The notes under the pieces were generated by a model that saw nothing but the letters and a program-made list of their open reading frames with translations, ran no database searches and was not told the DNA's origin. From Pseudomonas sp. MF4836 (lineage in GTDB: Bacteria > Pseudomonadota > Gammaproteobacteria > Pseudomonadales > Pseudomonadaceae), in the NCBI RefSeq assembly GCF_002018875.1, contig NZ_MVOL01000002.1, forward strand, positions 434,001-498,000: a stretch of 64,000 nt of DNA, in the 5' to 3' direction. A program made the position numbers and the translations under genes. Below are positions 16,554-30,812 of the stretch, one piece after another; position 1 is the first letter of the stretch; every line of letters starts with the position of its first letter.

Positions 16554-16988
16554 TCAGATGCCCTGGCTGCGCAACCAGCCCAGCAGTTGCGGCAACGGCA
16601 GGGCGCCGCTCTGGCGGGCGACTTCCCGGCCGTTCTTGAACAGGATCAGGCTGGGAATCGATCGAATCCCCAATTGCCCCGACAACTGCTGATTGCTTTC
16701 GCTGTCGAGTTTGGCCAGCCGGCATTTGCCCTTGAGCTGGGCCGCCGCCTGTTCGAACACCGGGGCGAAGGATGTGCACGGCCCGCACCACTGCGCCCAG
16801 ACATCCACCAGCAACGGCAGGTCGCCCTTGATCTGGCTGGCGTAATCGCCCTGGGTCAGTTCAAAGGGTTTACCCAGCAACACCTCGGCCTTGCAGCGCC
16901 CGCACTTGGGCAGGTCGCCCAGGCGCTCGCCGGGGATGCGGTTGAGACCGTTGCAATGAGGGCAGGGGATCAGCAGTGGCTCGGACAT
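16554..16988 (-). CDS. trxC: thioredoxin 2 (TrxC), zinc-binding
   Basis: A 144-residue cytoplasmic disulfide reductase. The N-terminus has two CxxC pairs (C9/C12 and C29/C32) forming the zinc-binding module that sets TrxC apart from TrxA. The active site WCGPC is at residues 67-71, and the cis-proline segment SIPSLILF follows. The ATG at 16986-16988 gives the normal TrxC length; the open frame extends five codons further. In other bacteria TrxC is induced by oxidative stress. No binding site was recognised here. Confidence 0.92.
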   Translation of the reverse strand: MSEPLLIPCPHCNGLNRIPGERLGDLPKCGRCKAEVLLGKPFELTQGDYASQIKGDLPLLVDVWAQWCGPCTSFAPVFEQAAAQLKGKCRLAKLDSESNQQLSGQLGIRSIPSLILFKNGREVARQSGALPLPQLLGWLRSQGI

Positions 16989-17088
16989 GGTTGGGCTCCG
17001 CAAGCAGGGTAGAGCGCCTTAAATGGCGGCGCCCGAGGTGAATATCAAGTCGGCGCCGGCAGGCAGGTGCCGACGTGGCGCCCCGGAT

Positions 17089-18039
17089 TCACGGGGCGGA
17101 CGGGGCCTGCTCGACGCTGACCAGGCGGTCCATGGAACGGCCGATGTAAAAGGTGAAGGGCCGACCCAGGGCCATGGCCATACGCTCGCAGCGGCCCATG
17201 AACCCTATGTTTTGCAGGGGCGAAATCTCTCCGTCCTCGTGGTGCTGCAGGCCCAGGGAGCCGACATTGAACCCGACCCGGTCGGCCCGGCGATTGGGGC
17301 GCGTACCCCAGGAGGTTTTGATTGCACCCAATGTGATGCGGTTGTCGAACAGCTGCTGGTTGAGCGTGGGGTTGACGAAGGTGATGTTGCCGAACAGGTA
17401 CTGCGCGGGCGCGTGCTTGTCCTCTTTCCACTGCAGGTACAGGTTGTAATCGCCTTTTCCGGTCCCGGCCTTGCTGCCCATCTGGCTGAACGGCATGCCC
17501 GGTGGCCGGACAGTGGCCTGGTATTGGCAAAACGCCTCGTTGGGGGTGCCGGCGGCTGCGAGCTTGCCGGTGGCCAATTCCTCTGCCGAGAACTGAAACA
17601 TGACGTCGGCGAACTTCACCGGTTCCAGGGGCAGCGGCAAGCGGCGCGGCAGGTCCATGGCCTTTTTGCGGTAGTCGGCGCTGGTGTATTTCCCGGTTTC
17701 CGGGGCGATCTCCAGCACCGCTTCGAAGGTGCCGGCTGCACGGGCCTGGACGATCTCGTCGAACAGTTCTCGCAGGCGCAGGCGCTGGGCCTCGGGCACG
17801 CTGCTGTCCAGTTTGATATGCAGGGTCTTGTCGTCCTGGCGGTCCATCTCCAGGCCGATGTCGCCGGCCTCGATGCCGATCCCGGCGGCCATCTGGGTGA
17901 TGGTCTCCTCAAAGTACGGCACGATTCTGGCCTGCTTGGGGTTACCCACCTCTTCCTGGAAATGCAGGGTGAGGTAGGTCTGCTTGCAGCCGGTCAGCAG
18001 CATCAGCAGCAGGGCGGTCATGCAGAGGCGTCGGTTCAA
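17089..18039 (-). CDS. uncharacterised lipoprotein, paralogue of the next gene
   Basis: A 316-residue predicted lipoprotein with lipobox LLTGC (lipidated cysteine about residue 18) directly followed by a TLHFQ segment. Near the C-terminus it has LGRPFTFYIGRSMDRL. Both blocks recur in the upstream neighbour (18064-19005), so the two are tandem paralogues with a diverged middle. No enzyme motif is recognised. The start is read as TTG (18037-18039), preceded by AAGGA six bases away; the ATG six codons later has no such site. A GC hairpin (17079-17098) spans the stop codon. Confidence 0.7.
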   Translation of the reverse strand: MNRRLCMTALLLMLLTGCKQTYLTLHFQEEVGNPKQARIVPYFEETITQMAAGIGIEAGDIGLEMDRQDDKTLHIKLDSSVPEAQRLRLRELFDEIVQARAAGTFEAVLEIAPETGKYTSADYRKKAMDLPRRLPLPLEPVKFADVMFQFSAEELATGKLAAAGTPNEAFCQYQATVRPPGMPFSQMGSKAGTGKGDYNLYLQWKEDKHAPAQYLFGNITFVNPTLNQQLFDNRITLGAIKTSWGTRPNRRADRVGFNVGSLGLQHHEDGEISPLQNIGFMGRCERMAMALGRPFTFYIGRSMDRLVSVEQAPSAP

Positions 18040-18063
18040 TGGGGATCCTTGTCGCGCAAGTGG

Positions 18064-19005
18064 TTACAGGTAATCGACCCGGCTCAAACGATCCAGGGTC
18101 CGGCCCATCTGAAACGTAAATGGCCGGCCCAGGGTCTGCATCTTTTGATCGCACAGCGCTTGCAGCTCATCTTTGCGGGTGTCGAAAGACTGGGCGGTTG
18201 TGAGCTTCTGCACGCCGATGGAGCCGATGCTGATGGCGAATTCGTCGAACGGAACAGGCGCGGGCCGGGTGATTTTCGAGCTCGATGGCCAGATCTGGAC
18301 GTTTTTCTGTTGCAGGTGCCGGTTCAGGTCCGGGTCATCGAAATGCACCCTGAGCGGTACCTTGGCGATGCTGCTGCGGATCATCAATGAGATCAGGCCG
18401 GGCTCCCTGAGGTCGTCCTCGAGGGCTTCATAGGCGATCAATTGCAAGCGCTCGGGCATTTTCAGGTGGGCGGTGATCTTGCAAGTGACCGGGCCTTCGA
18501 TTTCGCTCTCGCTGACGATGGCGCTCATGGTGTCCTCATAGCTGCGGGCCAGCAGCATTTCGAAGGTCGGGTCGAACTCCAGGCTGGCGTCGATGCTGTC
18601 CGGCAGCCCGCTGGAGCCGGACGGGGTGACGCTGGCATGGGCGTTATCCAGGTCCAGGCGCAGGTTCATCGAGCTGGCCTTTCGCGCGTTGGTGACCCCT
18701 TCGAAGAGGGACCTGAGGCTGCCTCGTTGTTCCGGGCTCAGGGAACGGTCCGCCAGGCGCAGGTGGATCACCTTGTCATCCTCCGCGTCGCGCTCCAGGG
18801 CGATGGCATCCGGGTCCAGGCCTTGGGCGCTGAGCGCGGTGTAAATGCTCTGCTTGTACGCCTCGTGCACCAATTGGTCGGAGAATTGCGGGCCGGCCTT
18901 GGGGTCGGAACGCACCGAGTCCTGGAAGTGCAGGGTCGCGAAGTCTTCCTTGCATCCGGTCAGTGAGAGCAGCAGTGGCAACAGCAGCAGGCAGCAACGT
19001 TTCAT
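18064..19005 (-). CDS. uncharacterised lipoprotein, paralogue of the previous gene
   Basis: A 313-residue predicted lipoprotein. The signal ends in SLTGC, followed by TLHFQDSV, and the C-terminal block is LGRPFTFQMGRTLDRL, matching the adjacent gene. The long middle region is acidic, with segments such as HLRLADRSL. The frame is open to 19227, but the ATG at 19003-19005 puts the lipoprotein signal at the N-terminus. It lies 24 bp upstream of its paralogue, so the two are probably cotranscribed. Confidence 0.7.
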   Translation of the reverse strand: MKRCCLLLLPLLLSLTGCKEDFATLHFQDSVRSDPKAGPQFSDQLVHEAYKQSIYTALSAQGLDPDAIALERDAEDDKVIHLRLADRSLSPEQRGSLRSLFEGVTNARKASSMNLRLDLDNAHASVTPSGSSGLPDSIDASLEFDPTFEMLLARSYEDTMSAIVSESEIEGPVTCKITAHLKMPERLQLIAYEALEDDLREPGLISLMIRSSIAKVPLRVHFDDPDLNRHLQQKNVQIWPSSSKITRPAPVPFDEFAISIGSIGVQKLTTAQSFDTRKDELQALCDQKMQTLGRPFTFQMGRTLDRLSRVDYL

Positions 19006-19087
19006 GGTGGGCTCGTGCAGAGGATCAGCGGGGGCAGGGTTCGCGGCATGGGCGAACCGGAGAAGGTGCGGACAGGCGGCCGACGCG

Positions 19088-19528
19088 TCACTGCGCGAGG
19101 CGGCGACCATTGAGGCCGATGACCACGGCGAACTTTTTGGCGATGACCACCTCGGCCAGGTTGCTGGCGGCCAGGAAGTTCTGCATCGGGTAGGGAAATT
19201 CCACGGGGATTTCACCGATCGACACATGTTGCAGCGCTTGCGCCGGCAGCTCGATGCCGTCGCTCGCGGCGCCGCCGCGAATCAGGTAGACGTTGTCGCT
19301 GACAGGTTCGTAGGACATGCCGCCACTGCCCTGGATCCGTTGCAGGCTGGCGGTCTGTTCGGCCAGCACTTCCAGTTCGGCCTGGGTGATGGTGCGATGG
19401 GGTTTGCCGTGCAGGCGCAGGTCCTGCAGGTTCATGCGGTACTTGGCGCGGCGGCTCAGGTAGATGACAGCCGACACCAGGCTGATGACACCAAAAACCA
19501 GGGTGACCAGGTTGAGGAACAGGTTCAT
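19088..19528 (-). CDS. small membrane-anchored protein of unknown function
   Basis: A 146-residue protein with one N-terminal membrane helix (about residues 3-25) followed by basic residues (SRRAKYR), so the soluble part is probably cytoplasmic. The remainder has no motif I recognise. The ATG at 19526-19528 has AAGGA six bases upstream. It is the upstream member of a probable three-gene unit with the two lipoproteins (gap 82 bp), which suggests an envelope-associated role, but this is only context. Confidence 0.55.
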   Translation of the reverse strand: MNLFLNLVTLVFGVISLVSAVIYLSRRAKYRMNLQDLRLHGKPHRTITQAELEVLAEQTASLQRIQGSGGMSYEPVSDNVYLIRGGAASDGIELPAQALQHVSIGEIPVEFPYPMQNFLAASNLAEVVIAKKFAVVIGLNGRRLAQ

Positions 19529-19640
19529 GCGCATCCTTGCAGGTACTGGCAATCAGGGTCGCGCATTATCCGCATCCGTTGCCGGTGGGTCCATGGCCCA
19601 GCCCGGGGCTTGCCCACTTTTTTGCGCGGCAGGCCAGGGC

Positions 19641-19979
19641 TTAATCGAAGCTCATGAAGCAGTCGCGCTCGGCGTAGTACTCGATGGCCGCCAGTAGCTC
19701 GGTGTTGCTCACCGTCGGCTTGTGGTGCAGGGCGCTCATGACCACGTCTTCGAGCAGTTCGTCGCTGAACCAGAATTCCAGGCCGTTCTGGATGACGTAC
19801 GGCGGGTAGATTTCTTCGTCGTCATCGGTGATCTGGGAAAACGCCTCGATCACGCAGGGGGTTTGCAAGGTCAGAGGGGTGTCTTGTGGCGCGCCGTAGA
19901 CGCAGAACTGCAGGGTTTTTTCCTGCTGGCGCAGACGCTCGATCAAGTCGCCAAAGGCCAGGTGCTGCTGGTAGTGCAT
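19641..19979 (-). CDS. small acidic protein paired with Imm22 (DUF7716-like, tentative)
   Basis: A 112-residue acidic cytosolic protein, rich in Asp/Glu and aromatic residues (ITDDDEEIYPPYVI, LEFWFSDELLED). The ATG at 19977-19979 has GGAGG upstream. It starts 14 bp after the stop of the Imm22-like gene, so the pair is likely cotranscribed. Small acidic proteins beside immunity genes are often immunity proteins themselves. I recall a DUF7716 family of similar look, but I cannot confirm membership. Confidence 0.5.
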   Translation of the reverse strand: MHYQQHLAFGDLIERLRQQEKTLQFCVYGAPQDTPLTLQTPCVIEAFSQITDDDEEIYPPYVIQNGLEFWFSDELLEDVVMSALHHKPTVSNTELLAAIEYYAERDCFMSFD

Positions 19980-19993
19980 AACACCTCCGCCGG

Positions 19994-20377
19994 TCATTCG
20001 CGGTAGCTGACGCTGGCGATGTAGTGAACGATCACGCCGCGGATGCTGGCGGTCGATGGGGTGCCGGTGAAACGGTGGTCGTAGGCCAGCACCAGTTGAT
20101 TGAACGGCTGCGGGGTTTGCCCCAGGCCTTGCTCGGTGAGGCTGTCGCAGATGCTGGCGGCGTATGAAAAGTCTTCAAGGGCGGCGAGCAGCGAGCAGCC
20201 CACCTCGACTCGCGCAACTTCCAGCAGGTCGTCGTCGAGGCTCACGCCGAAGGCCCGGGAAAACTCCGAACCCTGGCTATCGCCGTCTTCGGTGTAGCTG
20301 GGGCAGGTCAGGTGGTGCAGCGTGTCCTCGCTCCAGTCAGCGTGGGTCGCCCAGATCGAGACGGTTTTTTCCGGCAT
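19994..20377 (-). CDS. Imm22-family immunity protein
   Basis: A 127-residue acidic protein. The opening KTVSIWATHADWSED, then YTEDGDSQGSEFSRAFGV and the ALEDFSYAASICDSL block match my memory of the Imm22 family, which neutralises polymorphic or contact-dependent toxins. No toxin gene, Rhs core or secretion component is near, so this is an orphan immunity gene, perhaps protecting against siblings' toxins. The ATG at 20375-20377 has AAGGA upstream. Confidence 0.6.
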   Translation of the reverse strand: MPEKTVSIWATHADWSEDTLHHLTCPSYTEDGDSQGSEFSRAFGVSLDDDLLEVARVEVGCSLLAALEDFSYAASICDSLTEQGLGQTPQPFNQLVLAYDHRFTGTPSTASIRGVIVHYIASVSYRE

Positions 20378-20564
20378 TTGCGGTTCCTTGGCAAGCGCTC
20401 GGCATGGGGGCTCAAGCGTGCTCGGTAAAAGTGTTGCGGACTTTACCAGACACCAGAGTGCCCTGGAGTTTGTTGCAATCGCTCACACACTGCGCGGCAG
20501 GCAGGCGCCTTGGCTGTCTAGGTGGCAGTACACGAGCGCCGTTGGTCTGACGGCGGATATAGCA

Positions 20565-20623
20565 TATTGAGATATCAGATGCTCGCGTCTAGCCTCCATA
20601 GCACTATGCGATAGGGACATTGC
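20565..20623 (+). promoter_or_regulatory. higBA upstream region with inverted repeat
   Basis: The AT-rich stretch before higB includes the dyad CATAG-CA-CTATG at 20597-20608, 16 bp before the start codon, and a GATATC-containing segment just upstream. HigA proteins usually bind dyads overlapping their own promoter, so this is a candidate autoregulatory operator. Confidence 0.45.
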
Positions 20624-20920
20624 ATGCGAATCATCACGGTCAAACGAATCTGGGAAGCCAAGGCGCGCTGGCAGCAGTCGGCCAATGCCCTGGATACGTG
20701 GTATCGGCTGCTCAAGGGCAGCAAACCGGTGGATTTCGCCGCCCTGCGCGCTCTTTGTCCGGCGGTGGACAAAGTGGGCCCGCTGCATGTGTTCGATATC
20801 GGTGGTAACAACGTGCGGTTGATTGCAGTGGTTCGCTATACCACGCAGAAGCTGTACATCCGTCATGTGTTGGATCACCGCGACTATGATCGCGGCCAAT
20901 GGAGGGAGGAACGAGGATGA
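20624..20920 (+). CDS. higB: HigB-family mRNA interferase toxin
   Basis: A 98-residue RelE-fold toxin of the HigB_toxin family. The conserved pattern is visible: MRIITVKRIWEA at the start, the WYRLLK helix, FDIGGNNVRLIAVV and YIRHVLDHRDYD. Such toxins cleave ribosome-associated mRNA. It precedes its antitoxin, the reversed order typical of hig loci, and overlaps it by ATGA. Confidence 0.85.
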   Translation: MRIITVKRIWEAKARWQQSANALDTWYRLLKGSKPVDFAALRALCPAVDKVGPLHVFDIGGNNVRLIAVVRYTTQKLYIRHVLDHRDYDRGQWREERG

Positions 20921-21318
20921 GTGTGTTGGTCGAGCAGGCTGCCGAGCATTGGCAGTATGTGGCGCCCCTGGTGTGCAAACCCAGGACCGAGGCGGATTAC
21001 GACAGGTTGGTCGCGGCGCTCGATGAGTTGCTGGAGCTGACCGGGGATGACGAGGCGCATCCGCTCAACAGCCTGGTGGATATCATCGGCGACTGGATTG
21101 AGGCCTACGACGAAGAGCATCGGCCCATGCCGCAGGTCAGTGGGGTCAGTATGCTGGCGTCCCTGATGCGCGAGCACGGCCTGACCCAAAGCGACCTGCC
21201 CGGGGTGGGCGCGCAGTCGGTGGTGTCGGAGGTGCTCAGCGGCAAGCGCCAGCTCAACCTGCGGCAGGTCCGCTGGCTGGCCGAGCGCTTTGGTATCTCG
21301 GCCGAAGTGTTCATCTGA
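20917..21318 (+). CDS. higA: HigA-family antitoxin, HTH transcriptional repressor
   Basis: A 133-residue antitoxin. The N-terminal acidic region should bind the toxin. The C-terminal half is a HigA-type helix-turn-helix (MREHGLTQSDLP, then VSEVLSGKRQLNLRQ). The ATG at 20917 overlaps the higB stop by ATGA; six codons upstream another frame start exists, but coupling favours this one. It presumably represses the pair's promoter. The gene ends 9 bp before the convergent selO gene. Confidence 0.85.
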   Translation: MSVLVEQAAEHWQYVAPLVCKPRTEADYDRLVAALDELLELTGDDEAHPLNSLVDIIGDWIEAYDEEHRPMPQVSGVSMLASLMREHGLTQSDLPGVGAQSVVSEVLSGKRQLNLRQVRWLAERFGISAEVFI

Positions 21319-21327
21319 GGGCGCGAC

Positions 21328-26284
<4,957 letters not shown>

Positions 26285-26369
26285 AGAGACCGGTCAAGCA
26301 AGTGGAAAAAGGGTCGGGTGCGTCAAAGCTGGTATCAGGTTGATACTAAACCGCAACGCGCCCTGGAGT

Positions 26370-28112
<1,743 letters not shown>

Positions 28113-28234
28113 AGGCAGTACTCCAGGAGCGAAAAGGCGGGCACAAACTGACCATGCAGTCTGCGTGCCAGCGATTCTAACCTGTTGAAATACGGTGATG
28201 TCAAAAAGCTTTTTATCGCGGCGTGCCGGGTGTT

Positions 28235-28264
28235 CTGGGTACCCCGTTCTATAGGGATACCCAG
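28235..28264 (-). terminator. hairpin downstream of chemoreceptor gene
   Basis: An inverted repeat with arms starting CTGGGTA and ending TACCCAG, an eleven-pair stem with one G·U pair, lies 10 bases past the chemoreceptor stop. No T-run follows on the minus strand. Confidence 0.45.
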
Positions 28265-28273
28265 GCGGCCAGG

Positions 28274-29899
28274 CTACAGGTGAAAGCGTGTCACCAGGTT
28301 ACTCAGGCCGACTGCCAGGCGCGACAGTTCCTGAGCCGCTGCACTGGTCTGGCCGGCCCCGGTTGAGGACTGCACCGACAGGTCGCGAATGTTCACCAGG
28401 TTGCGGTCGACCTCGCGGGCCACGGTGGCCTGCTCTTCCGCGGCGCTGGCGATCACCAGGTTGCGTTCGTTGATTTCGACAATCGCACTATTGATGGTGC
28501 CCAGGGCCTGGTCTGCGCCGCGCGCGATGGTCAGGGTCGATTCAGCGCGCTCGGTGCTGTGGTGCATCGAGCTCACGGCCTCTTCGGTGCCGGTCTGAAT
28601 GCTGGCGATCATGCGCTCGATTTCGCTGGTCGATTGCTGGGTGCGATGGGCCAGGGCCCGCACCTCGTCGGCCACCACCGCAAACCCGCGTCCGGCATCG
28701 CCGGCCCGGGCGGCCTCGATTGCCGCGTTCAGGGCCAGCAGGTTGGTCTGGTCGGCCAGGCCGCGAATCACATCCAGGACCTTGCCGATATCGCGCGATT
28801 CATTGGCCAGGTCGCCGATCAGGCTGGCGGAGCCCTGCACGTCCTGGGTCATGCGTTCGATGGCGATCAGGGTTTCCTGAACGATGTCGCGGCCCTCGCC
28901 CGCCGAGGACGTGGCGTTCTGCGAGGCTTCACAGGTGCTCACGGCGTTGCGCGCGACCTCTTCCACGGCGCTGGTCATCTGGTTGACCGCGGTCGCTGCT
29001 TGCTCGATTTCGTTGTTTTGCTGGCTCAGGCCCTGGGCACTTTCGGCGGTCACGGTATTGAGTTCTTCAGCGGCCGACGCCAGTTGCGCCGACGAGCCGG
29101 ATATTTCTTGCAGGGTGTCCCGCAGTTTTTCCTGCATGGTGCCCATGGCTTGCAGCAAGCGGCCGGCCTCGTCCTTGCCATCGACCTGCACCGCTTGGGT
29201 CAGGTTGCCCGCAGCAATCGCCTCGGCGGCCTTCAGGGCACTGGCAATGGGTTGGGTAATGCTGCGAATCAGCAGCCAGGCAAAAATCGCGGTCAGCACG
29301 CTGGAGAAAATCAGCAGCCCGACCACCAGGTTGAAGGCCCGGGAATATTGCTCTGTGGCCTGCTCGTTGCTATCCAGGCTCTGCTGGGTATTGACCTGCA
29401 TCATCTGGTTCAGCAGCGCGTTGACCGCCTCGGAGTTGGTCTTCATCTCGCCATTGACCAGTGCACGCAAGGCTTCGATCTGGTTACTCCGTGACAAGAT
29501 CGCCATGCGCTGTTCGAGCTGGCGATATTGCTCATGCAGTGCCTGGAACTGCGTATAGCCGGCCTGTTCCTCGGGGCTGCTGATGGACTCTTCGTAAGCG
29601 GGGCGTATGGCCCGCATCTGCTGTTCGCTGTTCTCCAGTTCATCGAAGGTCTGTTGCAGTACGTCAGGTTCACGGTTGACCAGCAGCCGGTAGGACAGCA
29701 CCCGCTGGCGCATGGTCAGTTGGTTGAATGTATTGAGACCGCTGAGGCTGGGGATGTTGTCGCGAGAGATGTCTTCAGCCGCGCCACGGATCTGGCGCAT
29801 CTGGGTCAGGGCAAAGATGCCGAGGGCCAGCATCAAGCCGCCGATCAGGGCAAACCCGAGGACGGCCCTTGGGCCGATATTCATATTGCGCAAAGACAT
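28274..29899 (-). CDS. methyl-accepting chemotaxis protein, four-helix-bundle sensor
   Basis: A 541-residue chemoreceptor. A first membrane helix (about 11-32) is followed by a periplasmic helical region of about 155 residues (4HB_MCP-like, ending [12 protein letters not shown]). Then come a second membrane helix, a HAMP domain ([20 protein letters not shown]) and the cytoplasmic signalling helices with the hairpin tip [20 protein letters not shown]. Ligand unknown. The ATG at 29897-29899 has GAGG upstream, and a FliA-type promoter lies 64 bp before it, tying expression to the flagellar regulon. Confidence 0.9.
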   Translation of the reverse strand: MSLRNMNIGPRAVLGFALIGGLMLALGIFALTQMRQIRGAAEDISRDNIPSLSGLNTFNQLTMRQRVLSYRLLVNREPDVLQQTFDELENSEQQMRAIRPAYEESISSPEEQAGYTQFQALHEQYRQLEQRMAILSRSNQIEALRALVNGEMKTNSEAVNALLNQMMQVNTQQSLDSNEQATEQYSRAFNLVVGLLIFSSVLTAIFAWLLIRSITQPIASALKAAEAIAAGNLTQAVQVDGKDEAGRLLQAMGTMQEKLRDTLQEISGSSAQLASAAEELNTVTAESAQGLSQQNNEIEQAATAVNQMTSAVEEVARNAVSTCEASQNATSSAGEGRDIVQETLIAIERMTQDVQGSASLIGDLANESRDIGKVLDVIRGLADQTNLLALNAAIEAARAGDAGRGFAVVADEVRALAHRTQQSTSEIERMIASIQTGTEEAVSSMHHSTERAESTLTIARGADQALGTINSAIVEINERNLVIASAAEEQATVAREVDRNLVNIRDLSVQSSTGAGQTSAAAQELSRLAVGLSNLVTRFHL

Positions 29900-29962
29900 G
29901 GTGCTTACCTCGAGCAGGGGCGCTATGGGAGGCGCCGGGGTTTTTGGACGGAAGTACAAAAC

Positions 29963-29989
29963 CTATCGGGCTGGCCAATCAAAGCTTGA
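29963..29989 (-). promoter_or_regulatory. sigma-28 (FliA)-type promoter of the chemoreceptor gene
   Basis: Read on the minus strand, TCAAGCTT is followed after 11 bases by CCCGATAG, close to the FliA consensus of TAAAGTTT, 11 bases and GCCGATAA. Placement 64-91 bp before a chemoreceptor start is typical. The rest of the 284-bp divergent region (29900-30183) shows no gene and no clear sigma-70 promoter. Confidence 0.6.
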
Positions 29990-30183
29990 TACATCTGATG
30001 CACTTTCAGAAAAATCCTACAGGGCGAGGGGATCTCAGGAACCACGGGGGCGAAACACAGTCTTTAAAGCTCGCCGAAAAGGACCGCGGCCAGGTTTATC
30101 AAGGCGTTGCGCCGGATAGCCCTGGCATCCGTGGTGACTTTTCTTTATCGTACGCGCCCTTTGAAAATGCTCGGAAAATCATA

Positions 30184-30414
30184 ATGTTGGAAGCATCCCT
30201 AAGCCAATTGGAACAGCTGGTCAGCGACCTGGTGCAACAGAACCAGGAACTGCTCGGCACGAACGAAACCCTGAAGAGCGAACTGGCTCAGGCCAAGGAT
30301 GAAAACGAAAGCCTGCAACTGAGCCTGATGGAGCAGGAAGAGAAACAAGGCGCGACCGCCGCCCGTATCCAGGCCCTGGTCGAGCGCGTCAGCGCTGGTC
30401 CCGTTAGCGCATGA
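30184..30414 (+). CDS. small coiled-coil protein, ZapB-like (TIGR02449-like)
   Basis: A 76-residue protein that is almost wholly a coiled coil, with leucines at heptad spacing (LSQLEQLVSDLVQQNQELL) and a Gln/Glu/Lys-rich pattern. In Pseudomonas a similar small coiled-coil gene precedes zapA. This ORF overlaps the following ZapA-family gene by four bases. A role in Z-ring organisation is inferred from this pairing. The start at 30184 has only a weak site (GGAAAA). Confidence 0.65.
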   Translation: MLEASLSQLEQLVSDLVQQNQELLGTNETLKSELAQAKDENESLQLSLMEQEEKQGATAARIQALVERVSAGPVSA

Positions 30415-30713
30415 TGCACGGCGCCGAAGGGGTAAAAGTCGTCTCGATTCTCGGTGAAACCTATTCGATCAAGGCGCCGGCCGGGGAAGAGCAGACCCTG
30501 CTGGACGCTGCATTGATGTTGAAAGCCGCGTTGGCCGACACCAAGAAGAAATACCCATCGTTGATTGGCGACCGGTTGTTGGTGCTGGCAGCGATGAATC
30601 TGTGTTCGCAGCAGATCGAGATGCAAAAGCGCCACCAGCAGGAACTCAACCGTTACCAAGAGCAAGTCAGCGCCACGGTTGAAGTCATCGCCAAGACTAT
30701 CAACCAGGGTTGA
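30411..30713 (+). CDS. zapA: ZapA-family cell-division protein (divergent)
   Basis: A 100-residue ZapA-fold protein. The N-terminal strand region (VKVVSILGETYSIKAP) and the conserved GDRLLVLAAMNLCSQQI helix, followed by a coiled coil, are typical. ZapA crosslinks FtsZ filaments. Two in-frame ATGs (30411 and 30414) exist; the first overlaps the previous gene's stop. The usual zapA neighbours, 6S RNA and the 5-formyl-tetrahydrofolate cyclo-ligase gene, are absent, so this may be a second, diverged copy. Confidence 0.7.
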   Translation: MMHGAEGVKVVSILGETYSIKAPAGEEQTLLDAALMLKAALADTKKKYPSLIGDRLLVLAAMNLCSQQIEMQKRHQQELNRYQEQVSATVEVIAKTINQG

Positions 30714-30752
30714 AGGGTTTGAGTACAACCAAGGAGTAGATTGTCGATTGAG

Positions 30753-30762
30753 TTGTATACAA
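30753..30762. promoter_or_regulatory. palindrome TTGTATACAA upstream of chemoreceptor
   Basis: A perfect 10-bp palindrome lies 50 bp before the second chemoreceptor start, nested in a longer dyad (GATTGT at 30739-30744, ACAATC at 30759-30764). Sites of this shape are bound by GntR-family regulators of the FadR group. No such regulator is nearby. Confidence 0.35.
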
Positions 30763-30812
30763 TCGGCACGGCTGTTGCAGTGTTTCAGCCTCTTATTCTT
30801 TGGGGGTGCTCC

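Noticed and set aside
20378..20564. Small gene or RNA between imm22 and higB
   Set aside because: Only short frames without ribosome sites and no strong hairpin or terminator were seen.
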